NCBI RefSeq assembly: GCF_039531165.1
Contig: NZ_BAAAPN010000015.1
Span: 1 to 64,000 of the forward strand
Direction: 5' to 3'
Source of the DNA: Nostocoides_A vanveenii
Lineage (GTDB): Bacteria; Actinomycetota; Actinomycetes; Actinomycetales; Dermatophilaceae
DNA length: 64,000 bases
In this document: positions 42,115 to 49,679 of the stretch, one piece after another
How the letters are laid out: each line of letters begins with the position of its first letter
Position numbering within the stretch: position 1 is the first letter of the stretch
Position numbers and translations under genes: made by a program
Notes under the pieces: generated by a model
The model's input: only the letters and a program-made list of their open reading frames with translations
Databases searched by the model: none
Told to the model about the DNA's origin: nothing

Positions 42115-42579
42115 TCAGGTCAGCGGTCCGGTGTGACCCGTGTCGTGGCCGAAGATCAACGTGGTCCGGCTGTGCGCCACCGCTGGGTGGGTGGTGACGC
42201 GATCGAGGATCCACTCCCGCAGGGCGCTCGCCGAGGGGAGCGCGACGTGCAGGAGATAGTCGTCGTCGCCGGCGACGTGGAAGCTCTGCATGACCTCGGG
42301 CAGCCGGGGCACGGTCGAGGTGAAGGCGTCGATATGACGACGATCGTGCGCGCGGAGCCTAACCGCCACGATGGCCTGGACCGGACGGCCGACCCGCTCG
42401 GGGTCGACGTCGGCGTGGAAGCCGCGAATGACACCGCGGTCGATCAGTGCGCGCACCCGCAGGAGGGCCGTCGATGCCGCGACGCCGGCCCGGGCGGCCA
42501 GCCGGTTGTTGGCGAGCCGGGCATCGGCGATAAGGGCGGCCAACAGGGCCTGGTCGACGTCGTCGAGTTCGTCCGACAT
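42115..42579 (-). CDS. Lrp/AsnC-family transcriptional regulator
   Basis: DNA-binding regulator of 154 residues. An N-terminal winged helix (DDVDQALLAALIADARLANN, then RLAARAGVAASTALLRVRAL) is followed by a RAM ligand-binding domain (FHVAGDDDYLLHVAL). Members sense amino acids. ATG 42579 is chosen because the HTH follows directly and AAGGAT precedes it; in-frame ATGs at 42609 and 42627 are possible. It is divergent from a trans-sulfuration enzyme gene with a palindrome between them, suggesting that this gene is a target. Confidence 0.9.
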   Translation of the reverse strand: MSDELDDVDQALLAALIADARLANNRLAARAGVAASTALLRVRALIDRGVIRGFHADVDPERVGRPVQAIVAVRLRAHDRRHIDAFTSTVPRLPEVMQSFHVAGDDDYLLHVALPSASALREWILDRVTTHPAVAHSRTTLIFGHDTGHTGPLT

Positions 42580-42638
42580 GGCGAAGATCCTTCGGTCCCG
42601 GTGGCTCATCAAGCCCGATCGCTGCAACGATAGGCGAC

Positions 42639-42654
42639 CTAATGGGCGAATTAG
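42639..42654. promoter_or_regulatory. Palindrome between Lrp and the trans-sulfuration gene
   Basis: CTAATGGGCGAATTAG has perfect 5-bp arms (CTAAT/ATTAG) around six bases and is A+T-rich for this genome. It lies 60 bases upstream of the Lrp start and 55 bases upstream of the metabolic gene. The size fits an Lrp/AsnC-type operator. Binding is inferred. Confidence 0.4.
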
Positions 42655-42709
42655 CGTGAGTTGTTCGATCTATCGCCACGTGCACCGCAGCATCTGCGAC
42701 GGTTGCGGG

Positions 42710-43891
42710 ATGACAGCGTCGTCACCTTCCGCCACCCTCGACACCCGAGCGGTCCACGCCGGCCGCCAAGACCTCACCGATCTGGGCGTGCACGCCCCGC
42801 CGATCGACCTGTCCACGACGAATCCGCTCGGTGACGTCGAGGCGGGAGGAGCGGCATACGAGCACCTCGCCGGCGGCGATCCGCCGCACCCGGGCGACTC
42901 GAATGTCTATGCGCGGCTGTGGAATCCGACCGTGGCACGGTTCGAGGCCGCGGTCGCCGAGTTGGAGGGCGGTGCTGCCGGCGTAGCCTTCGCCTCTGGA
43001 ATGGCCGCCATGAGCGCCACCCTGCTGGCGATGACCGCCGACGGGCGCAATCACGTCGTGGCCGTCCGGCCGCTCTACGGCGGGACCGATCACCTGCTCG
43101 CGACTGGACTGCTCGGCACCACGATCACCTATGCCGATCCCGACGCCATCGGCGCCGCCATCACCCCGCAGACCGGGCTCGTCGTCGTCGAGACGCCGGC
43201 CAATCCCACGCTGGAGTTGCTTGATCTGCGGGCTGTCGCGGCGGCAGCCGGTGAGGTGCCCGTGCTGGTCGACAACACCTTCGCCACGCCGGTGCTGCAG
43301 CGCCCGCTCGCCCTTGGCGCACGTATCGTCCTGCACTCGGCGACGAAATTCCTCGGCGGGCACGGCGATGCGCTCGGCGGCGTCGTGGTCACCGACGAGG
43401 CGACGGCAGGGCGCATCCGGCCGGTGCGCGCCATCACCGGCGGCGTGCTCAGCCCCTTCACCGCCTATCTGCTGCACCGGGGACTGCCGACAATGCCGAT
43501 CCGGGTGCGCGCCCAGCAGGAGAGCGCGCGCATCATCGCCGGGCAGTTGGCCGGTCACCCCGCCATCCGGCGCGTCTTCCACCCGTCGCTCGAGGAGTGC
43601 GACCCGCTCGGGCTGGTGGGGCCGGGGCGGCAGATGGCCGGGCCGGGGTCGTTGCTGGCCTTCGAGCTCGTCGACGGCTACGAGGCGGCGGCCGCGGTCG
43701 CCAAACGCGTTCGGCTGATCACGCACGCCGTCTCGCTCGGCGGCGTCGACTCGCTCATCCAACATCCCGCCGGGCTCACACATCGGCCGGTGGCTGCCGA
43801 GGCGAAGCCGAATGCCGGCGTGCTGCGCCTGTCGGTGGGTCTGGAATCGCCCGGGGACCTGCTCGCCGATCTCGACCAGGCGCTGGCCTGA
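42710..43891 (+). CDS. PLP-dependent trans-sulfuration enzyme (cystathionine gamma-synthase/lyase-like)
   Basis: Cys/Met-metabolism PLP enzyme of 393 residues. The PLP lysine is Lys213 (HSATKFLGGHGD), and GGAAGVAFASGMAAMSATLL and VVVETPANPTLELLDL are standard blocks. Sequence alone does not separate cystathionine gamma-synthase, gamma-lyase and methionine gamma-lyase. ATG 42710 gives the usual length although the frame is open upstream. Divergent placement from an Lrp/AsnC regulator suggests control by an amino acid. Confidence 0.88.
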   Translation: MTASSPSATLDTRAVHAGRQDLTDLGVHAPPIDLSTTNPLGDVEAGGAAYEHLAGGDPPHPGDSNVYARLWNPTVARFEAAVAELEGGAAGVAFASGMAAMSATLLAMTADGRNHVVAVRPLYGGTDHLLATGLLGTTITYADPDAIGAAITPQTGLVVVETPANPTLELLDLRAVAAAAGEVPVLVDNTFATPVLQRPLALGARIVLHSATKFLGGHGDALGGVVVTDEATAGRIRPVRAITGGVLSPFTAYLLHRGLPTMPIRVRAQQESARIIAGQLAGHPAIRRVFHPSLEECDPLGLVGPGRQMAGPGSLLAFELVDGYEAAAAVAKRVRLITHAVSLGGVDSLIQHPAGLTHRPVAAEAKPNAGVLRLSVGLESPGDLLADLDQALA

Positions 43892-43927
43892 TCGACGCTC
43901 TGCCCGGACCGGCGCCGCTCGCGCCGA

Positions 43928-43933
43928 CATACT
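43928..43933 (+). promoter_or_regulatory. -10 element of the VOC gene, leaderless type
   Basis: CATACT lies six bases before the ATG at 43940, with no Shine-Dalgarno between the preceding stop codon and the start. It is a weaker match to TANNNT than the other leaderless candidates. Confidence 0.35.
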
Positions 43934-43939
43934 GAAGCG

Positions 43940-44290
43940 ATGAAGGCCGAAGAAGTCATCACCAATCTCCACACCAAGGACGTCGAGAAGGCGCGGGACT
44001 TCTTCGGTGTGCTCGGCCTGAGCCAGACCACGCTCGACCTGGGTTGGGTGACGCGCTTCAGCTCGCCCGAAACCGGTGCCAGCGTGCAGGTGGTCACGGC
44101 GGATGCGAGCGCGCCCGCGGACTCGCAGTTGACGATCAAGGTCGATGACGTCGACGGAGCGTATGCCGTGATGCAGGAGCGGGGATACGAGATCGTGCAT
44201 CCGCTGACGGACGAGCCGTGGGGCATCCGCCGCTTCTTCGTCCGCTCCCCCGACGGTCAGGTCGTCAACGTCGCGCACCACCGCGTGTGA
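43940..44290 (+). CDS. VOC-superfamily (glyoxalase-like) protein
   Basis: Protein of 116 residues with one vicinal-oxygen-chelate domain: EEVITNLHTKDVEKARDFFG at the start, then paired beta-alpha-beta-beta-beta modules ending in GIRRFFVRSPDGQVVNVAHH. Members include glyoxalases, dioxygenases and resistance proteins. The metal ligands cannot be set with confidence, so no reaction is assigned. It follows the PLP enzyme by 48 bases. Confidence 0.85.
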   Translation: MKAEEVITNLHTKDVEKARDFFGVLGLSQTTLDLGWVTRFSSPETGASVQVVTADASAPADSQLTIKVDDVDGAYAVMQERGYEIVHPLTDEPWGIRRFFVRSPDGQVVNVAHHRV

Positions 44291-44299
44291 GCGGTGCCC

Positions 44300-44338
44300 G
44301 GTGGGCGGGCGATCGGTGGGCGGGCGATCGGTGGGCAT
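44300..44338. repeat. Short tandem repeat after the VOC gene
   Basis: GGTGGGCGGGCGATC is repeated twice (44300-44314, 44315-44329), followed by a partial copy GGTGGGCATC. It lies in the 90-base gap before the convergent pseudokinase gene. It was probably formed by slippage. Confidence 0.8.
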
Positions 44339-44380
44339 CGGTGCGGGCGAGATCTGGCACTGGCCTAGGTAGCGCGGCAC

Positions 44381-46624
44381 TCACGCGGTTGTCGCGACCT
44401 GCCAGCGCTCCCCCGACCAGAGAAGCTCCAGATGCACCAGGGCAGCATCCCGTCCCGGCGTCGTCGTCGTGCGGCCGTCCGGGCCGCGGATGGTGAAGGC
44501 ACTCGAGTCGACTTCGGCATCGAGCACGATCCGTTCGGCGTCCGGCCCCGGCGCAGGCCGCGCCGTGGCCTTGAGGACGACGAACTCCAGGCCCGTATAA
44601 CGCAAGCCGCGCTCTGCGGCCTTCGACACCGCCGCACTATCGGCCTTGAACGCCTCGGACTCGGGCGCGTTGAGCTCGCGGACGATACCGAGATCGAGCG
44701 TGGCCCAGGCCTCGGCGCGTAGGTCGGCCAGTGCCTGCGCGACAACCACGGGATTGGTCAACGGGCCGGTGAGATCGGCCAGCGGATCTGCCAGCGTCGG
44801 AGCCGTCGCGGACGAGGTGGGCGAACTCTGGGACTTTGAAGGAGTGCCAGCGGCCGACGGTCGTGCGCCCGGGCTCGGGGCCGTCGCGGTCGTGCTGGGG
44901 GTCGTCGCGGTCGGGACGGCTGCGCTGCGGGACGTCGGAAGGGGGGTGGCGGCCGACGGTCCCGCAGAACTCGGCACCGGCTTGGCCGAGATGGGCAGCG
45001 TGCGCGACGTCGCGGTCGTGGTGCCCGCCGGCGGTTGGGTGGCCGGGCCGGATGCCATCGGCTTAGGGCCGCCTGCGAGCCGGACGAAGACCAGGGCCGA
45101 CAGCACCAGGGCCAGGCCCATCACCGGGAGGTAGCGGACGGGCGCCTGCGCCAACCACTCCCAGGCGGGCGCCACGCCGGCCAGGGGTGAGCGAGCACGC
45201 CCGACGCCACCCACCGCAATGCTGCGCCGAGGGCGCACGCCGCCCCGGGATCGCCGGATCATCCCGACGGGCCGTCGGCCGGATCGCCTGCTCGGCAAAC
45301 CGCGCCCAGACGTCGATGCCGGCTCGCGACGCTGCCCGGGGACCGTCGAACTGGCGGCGTGGCCTGCGCTGGCACACCCGTCCGTAAGCGACCGGCGGGC
45401 CGGGCCGGCCTCGACCGGTAGTGGAATGCCGGCCGACCGGTCAACGCCGATGCCGGCCCTCGACTCGGGAGCCGGACCGGCCGCCGCCTGACCTGCGGGC
45501 GGCAGAACGACGCGGACCGCGTCGCGCAACCGCGCGGCTTCCGCGGATGCCGAGCCCACCGAACCGGGAGCCGAGGGGCCGGGCGCCGCCTGACCTGCGG
45601 GCGGCAGAACGACGCGGACCGCGTCGCGCAACCGCGCGGCTTCCGCGGATGCCGAGCCCGCCACGTCGGGTGCGACGTGGCCAGCGGCGGATCGGGCGGT
45701 CTGTCCTCGCCCGCGCGGAACCGGCGAGCCGGTCGGGGCGGCGAACCGTGCCCGGCTCAGGCGCAGTCGCCCGCCACGTCTCGCGGGCGCATCGTCGAGT
45801 TCGCCGGCCCGGGCGCGCATCATCCTGACCAGCTCGTCCATCCCAGGCCGATCCCAGCCGTCCGGCACCGCCAGTGGTTCGGGCGACCCGATGGAGCGAA
45901 GGCCGGCGTCGACATCATCGAGAGTCAGGCTGGCACCGGCGCGGTGCGCCTGGTCGAGGGTTGCAATCAACGCCCCGAGCCCCGACCACTCGGCACCGAC
46001 GTCATCGAGTCCCAGCGCCGCGAGGGCATCCGGCGGCAGAAGGTCAGCGGCCAGGCTCAACAGCCCGGCAATCGCCGATGACTCGAGCTCGCCGCGAGCG
46101 TCCCGCGTCGGCACATCCGCCTCACGAGCGCTCACGGCTGCGGCTGAGGCTAGGTCGCGTCCGGTTGCCCCGTCGGGAGCCGATCCAATCGCGCTCTCGC
46201 ACAACCAGATCGACCCATCCGGGCCGACACCGATGTGCTCGAGCGTGAGTTGCGGAGCCGGCAGGCCGGCACTCGTCATGGCCCCGACGACCGCGCACAC
46301 GTGCCTCAGGATGCCCAGCACCTGGCCGCGAGGGAGATCGCCCAGCTCATCGACGACCTCGGCAAGCCGATGTCGCGGCGGGTCGGCATAGACCACCGCG
46401 ACCCCCATGTCCAGGTCGAACGCATCGGCCACCGGCACCATGCCGTCGATCACGAGCTCGAGATACCGAGCGTAGTCGCGTGCGCAGCCCACCGGATCGC
46501 GGACGACGAGCACGCGGGCGCCGTCACTCTCCCGAGTGCCCACCCAGGTGGAGGTGGCGCCGCCGGTTTCGCGGCTCGGATCCGCCGGCCGCAGGCGGAA
46601 ACCGGGAATCACCAACTGACCCAT
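44381..46624 (-). CDS. Membrane-anchored pseudokinase-like protein
   Basis: Protein of 747 residues. Residues 1-270 or so resemble the fold of bacterial Ser/Thr kinases, but the catalytic Lys motif, HRD and DFG are not recognisable (LTLEHIGVGPDG stands where HRDLKPxN is expected). A long disordered Ala/Pro/Arg-rich stretch follows, containing a duplicated 34-residue unit, then one transmembrane helix (YLPVMGLALVLSALVFV, about 500). A Ser/Thr/Pro-rich stalk leads to an extracellular domain of about 125 residues. The topology is that of PknB-type receptors without catalysis. A scaffold or sensor role is inference. Confidence 0.7.
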   Translation of the reverse strand: MGQLVIPGFRLRPADPSRETGGATSTWVGTRESDGARVLVVRDPVGCARDYARYLELVIDGMVPVADAFDLDMGVAVVYADPPRHRLAEVVDELGDLPRGQVLGILRHVCAVVGAMTSAGLPAPQLTLEHIGVGPDGSIWLCESAIGSAPDGATGRDLASAAAVSAREADVPTRDARGELESSAIAGLLSLAADLLPPDALAALGLDDVGAEWSGLGALIATLDQAHRAGASLTLDDVDAGLRSIGSPEPLAVPDGWDRPGMDELVRMMRARAGELDDAPARRGGRLRLSRARFAAPTGSPVPRGRGQTARSAAGHVAPDVAGSASAEAARLRDAVRVVLPPAGQAAPGPSAPGSVGSASAEAARLRDAVRVVLPPAGQAAAGPAPESRAGIGVDRSAGIPLPVEAGPARRSLTDGCASAGHAASSTVPGQRREPASTSGRGLPSRRSGRRPVGMIRRSRGGVRPRRSIAVGGVGRARSPLAGVAPAWEWLAQAPVRYLPVMGLALVLSALVFVRLAGGPKPMASGPATQPPAGTTTATSRTLPISAKPVPSSAGPSAATPLPTSRSAAVPTATTPSTTATAPSPGARPSAAGTPSKSQSSPTSSATAPTLADPLADLTGPLTNPVVVAQALADLRAEAWATLDLGIVRELNAPESEAFKADSAAVSKAAERGLRYTGLEFVVLKATARPAPGPDAERIVLDAEVDSSAFTIRGPDGRTTTTPGRDAALVHLELLWSGERWQVATTA
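45483..45659. repeat. 102-bp period direct repeat inside the pseudokinase gene
   Basis: Two 75-base segments, 45483-45557 and 45585-45659, are identical and offset by 102 bases, keeping the frame. Each encodes the block EAARLRDAVRVVLPPAGQ in the cytoplasmic linker. Complete identity suggests a recent duplication. Confidence 0.9.
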
Positions 46625-46726
46625 CGCTTGCTCCTCATGCCGAGAGTTGTGCGCGCTTCACACCTTCAACCCTCCCGCACCCGCCCGCTCGCGACTAATA
46701 GTTATCCACAGCGACGCCGAAGTCGG

Positions 46727-48739
46727 CTACCCTCCAGCCTTTTGCGATCCGCCCGCAATCGCCCGGGCGAGCAGTGGTGTCAAGGTGCTGCTTGCTGCCG
46801 TCGTCAGGTGCACCGAATCGCGGTAGATCCACACCTCGCCCCGACGCACAGGACAGGAGTCCCCATCGCAGACCTTGTCCGTCAGGTCGAGAAATTGGGC
46901 CCCATTCTTAAGAACGACCTCTCGAGATGCGGCCTGGATGGCGCGTTTGATTCGCGTAAGTCGAATTGCGTGGGCGCAGCGATCCACAGAGAACAACAGC
47001 CCCCCGGCACATCGCGCCGGCTCGAATCCCGCCATCTCGCCGGATTCGGTCGGGTAGCGACCTGGGGTGGTGCCAATGACCACGACGTGGTGTCCAAGAT
47101 CAGTGATGCCCGCTATGGATTTGTCCAAGCCGTCGAGGTATAATCTCCGCTTGTCCTCCGGACTCGTCAGACCTGCGAGCCCCATCGGCAAATCGGTTCG
47201 GAAGACGTAAGTATCCGACGTGCTGATGACGACGTCCCCGAGAGGAACGTCGGCGAGCCAAGTCAGCGTCGCGGCAAATCGCGCGCCGCATTTCGTGATG
47301 CGCTGGGTGGGTTGGTGATCGCGACCAGCGAAAAAACACCCCGAGGAGGTCCGGATCGCGAGTGGCCTGTTCTGCTCCGCGGCGGCACCGATCATGCCCT
47401 CGCTCAGGGCACCTGCCAGAGAGTCGCCCACCAAGTAAATCGGCGAGTTCCCGGGGAATTCGTCCCAGGTGCACGCGTTCTTGGGCCACGGATTCGCGTC
47501 GCACCCGCGCACATGATCGACGTGGTCTGCTGCAAGTTGTGCAGCCATCTGCTGCTTGGCGGTGTCATTCCATTGCACTCTCGCCCCCTGCCGTAGGACT
47601 AAGGCGAGGCCCGTCGGGACGACAAGCAGCGCGAGAGTGAAGGCGACCAAGCGTCGCCCGCCGAGTTCCCGATTGTTCCGAATGGGCTCCTCGATAAAGG
47701 TGAAGGACAGCGATGCCATTATCAAAGATAAACCGGCAGCCAAAAAGGCAGCTAGTGGGAGCCCGGGCCACAGGGCTGCGGCAATGACAATGCATGGCCA
47801 GTGCCACAAATACCACGAGTACGACCGATCGCCAATCCACGTCATCCACCGGGCGGCCAATCCCCGGACCACCAGGCCCGACCGGCGTGGATCCGTGCCG
47901 GCGACAATCAGCGCCGCAGCGGCGAGAACGGGGGGCAAGGCCCGATAGCCAGGGAACCCATCACCTGTAAGTACGACACTCGACCACACAAGGACGGCAA
48001 CACCGCACCAGCCAAGGGTGGCGAGCAATCTTGCCGGCAGTCTGCCGATCCGTTCGTCGAGGAGCGCGACCAATGCACCAGCGGCGAACTCCCATGCCCG
48101 GGCGGGTGAGCTATAGAACGCCGTCGCATCAGGTGCTGGGATGGCACGGATGATGCGCAGTCCCTGAGTCAGAGCAATGCACAACGCCAATGAGCCGAGA
48201 AGGACGAGAGTGACAGCGCCGACCATCGAGCTGGTGCGGGTCAGCCTGAGGGCGCGTGCGCCCACCCACACCCCCATGGCAAGGATCGCGGGGAAGGCGA
48301 GGTAGAACTGCTCCTCGACCCCGAGAGACCAGATATGAAGGAGAGCGTTGCCCTCGGCGCTGCGGGCGAAATAACCGTCGTCAGCATTGATCATCCCGAC
48401 GTTTGCAAGCATTGGCATCGCAAGCGTGCCCGTTTGCGCCACTTGTTGCTGCGCCCCGATGGGGGACAAGATCAGTGCGGCACAAACAACGACAACGACG
48501 ACGACTAGCGCCAGTGCCGGGAGAATCCGGCGCACGCGACGGGCATAAAAGCGTCGCATGTCGATGCACCCGGCGGCGTTGAGTTCCCGGGCGAGCATCC
48601 CAGTGATAACGAAACCAGAGATGACGAAGAAGACGTCCACGCCAACAAATCCACCGCGAACGGGAAGGCCGGCATGAAAGAGGACGACGAGGATGACGGC
48701 GGTTGCGCGCATGCCTTGGATATCCGGCCGAAAGTGCAC
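46727..48739 (-). CDS. OafA/YrhL-type acyltransferase with SGNH domain
   Basis: Protein of 670 residues. The N-terminal 370 or so form an acyltransferase-3 membrane domain (FRPDIQGMRATAVILVVLFH, FVGVDVFFVISGFVITG, LGVEEQFYLAFP). The C-terminal extracytoplasmic SGNH domain has the nucleophile in YLVGDSLAGAL and Asp-His in YRDSVHLTT. Family members O-acetylate surface polysaccharides or peptidoglycan. Base composition is clearly more A+T-rich than its neighbours (about 48% G+C at 47701-47760), with rare codons, pointing to transfer. No partner gene lies next to it. Confidence 0.9.
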   Translation of the reverse strand: MHFRPDIQGMRATAVILVVLFHAGLPVRGGFVGVDVFFVISGFVITGMLARELNAAGCIDMRRFYARRVRRILPALALVVVVVVVCAALILSPIGAQQQVAQTGTLAMPMLANVGMINADDGYFARSAEGNALLHIWSLGVEEQFYLAFPAILAMGVWVGARALRLTRTSSMVGAVTLVLLGSLALCIALTQGLRIIRAIPAPDATAFYSSPARAWEFAAGALVALLDERIGRLPARLLATLGWCGVAVLVWSSVVLTGDGFPGYRALPPVLAAAALIVAGTDPRRSGLVVRGLAARWMTWIGDRSYSWYLWHWPCIVIAAALWPGLPLAAFLAAGLSLIMASLSFTFIEEPIRNNRELGGRRLVAFTLALLVVPTGLALVLRQGARVQWNDTAKQQMAAQLAADHVDHVRGCDANPWPKNACTWDEFPGNSPIYLVGDSLAGALSEGMIGAAAEQNRPLAIRTSSGCFFAGRDHQPTQRITKCGARFAATLTWLADVPLGDVVISTSDTYVFRTDLPMGLAGLTSPEDKRRLYLDGLDKSIAGITDLGHHVVVIGTTPGRYPTESGEMAGFEPARCAGGLLFSVDRCAHAIRLTRIKRAIQAASREVVLKNGAQFLDLTDKVCDGDSCPVRRGEVWIYRDSVHLTTAASSTLTPLLARAIAGGSQKAGG

Positions 48740-48800
48740 GTGAGTGACCTTAGCAAACGGGTCGTGAGCGAGGACCTACTCGACGCAGCGGCACGTCGGG

Positions 48801-49679
48801 TCAAGCGGACAAACGGCCCATGATTGAGCCGACAATGGCCTCGTCGCCGGCATACGGCTTCGAGGAACGCGGCCAGGGGCAGACGACATCGGTGAAGCCG
48901 AGGTCGGCGGCCCGGCCGACGGCGTGCTCGAAGGCGTCGACGCCCGCGAAGGCGTAGTCGGGGCAGGAGTCCAGGGACAGATAGCGCGCCAGCGCTCGTG
49001 TGCGACCCTGCCGCTCGATCTCCTCCTCGGCGCGCGCAACGACCTCGGCGACCAGGCGCCACCACGCCGGGCCGTCGTCCGCTCGTCCGGCATAGGTCAG
49101 CCAGCCGTCGCCACGTTCGACGGCCAGGCGGATGGCCCGCGGGCCGTTGGCCGCCACGATGAGCGGCACCCCGAGCGCCCCGCCGGCATTGACCGGGCCC
49201 GGCAGGCTGCCGGCACCCGCACTGGCATACCAGTCGCCGTCGACGGTGACCGGGTTCTCGCGCAGCAGCCGATCGAGGAAATCGACGAACTCACCGAACC
49301 GGCGCGTCCGCTCCCCCAGCCGTATGCCGGCGTGCGTCAGTTCGGCGTCCAGGTTGCCCCCGGCGCCGACTCCGAGCAGGAAGCGTCCCGCCGAGATGTC
49401 GTGCAGCGCAAGGATTTCGCGGATGAACTGCGCCGGGTGATGATTGTTGGGCGAGGACACCAGAGTGCCCAGCCCGATGCGCGTTGTGTTCAGGGCCGCT
49501 GCCACCAGCGTCGGGATGGCCGCGAACCACGGCGAGCCGCGCATCGGCTCCCAGCTCATGTGGTCGTAGGTCCAGGCGTGGTCGAAGCCGAGATCCTCGG
49601 CCAACCGCCAGTCCCGCTCGGCCTGCGCCCACGGCCGGTCGGGCAGGATCGTCACACCGACCCGGATGTGGTCAGGCAT
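48801..49679 (-). CDS. LLM-class, probably F420-dependent, oxidoreductase
   Basis: Luciferase-like monooxygenase family protein of 292 residues (RVGVTILPDRPW, LGFDHAWTYDHMSWEP, LGVGAGGNLDAELTHAG). Actinobacterial members mostly use coenzyme F420; that cofactor is inferred. ATG 49679 overlaps the end of the MMPL gene by eight bases, so it is the last gene of an esterase-MMPL-oxidoreductase operon. The frame is open upstream to 49742 but within the MMPL gene. The substrate is unknown. Confidence 0.88.
   Translation of the reverse strand: MPDHIRVGVTILPDRPWAQAERDWRLAEDLGFDHAWTYDHMSWEPMRGSPWFAAIPTLVAAALNTTRIGLGTLVSSPNNHHPAQFIREILALHDISAGRFLLGVGAGGNLDAELTHAGIRLGERTRRFGEFVDFLDRLLRENPVTVDGDWYASAGAGSLPGPVNAGGALGVPLIVAANGPRAIRLAVERGDGWLTYAGRADDGPAWWRLVAEVVARAEEEIERQGRTRALARYLSLDSCPDYAFAGVDAFEHAVGRAADLGFTDVVCPWPRSSKPYAGDEAIVGSIMGRLSA

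Noticed and set aside
46702..46710. Perfect DnaA box TTATCCACA
   Set aside because: It is a single copy between the pseudokinase and acyltransferase genes, with no cluster of boxes, no A+T-rich unwinding region and no dnaA or dnaN nearby, so it is not an origin.
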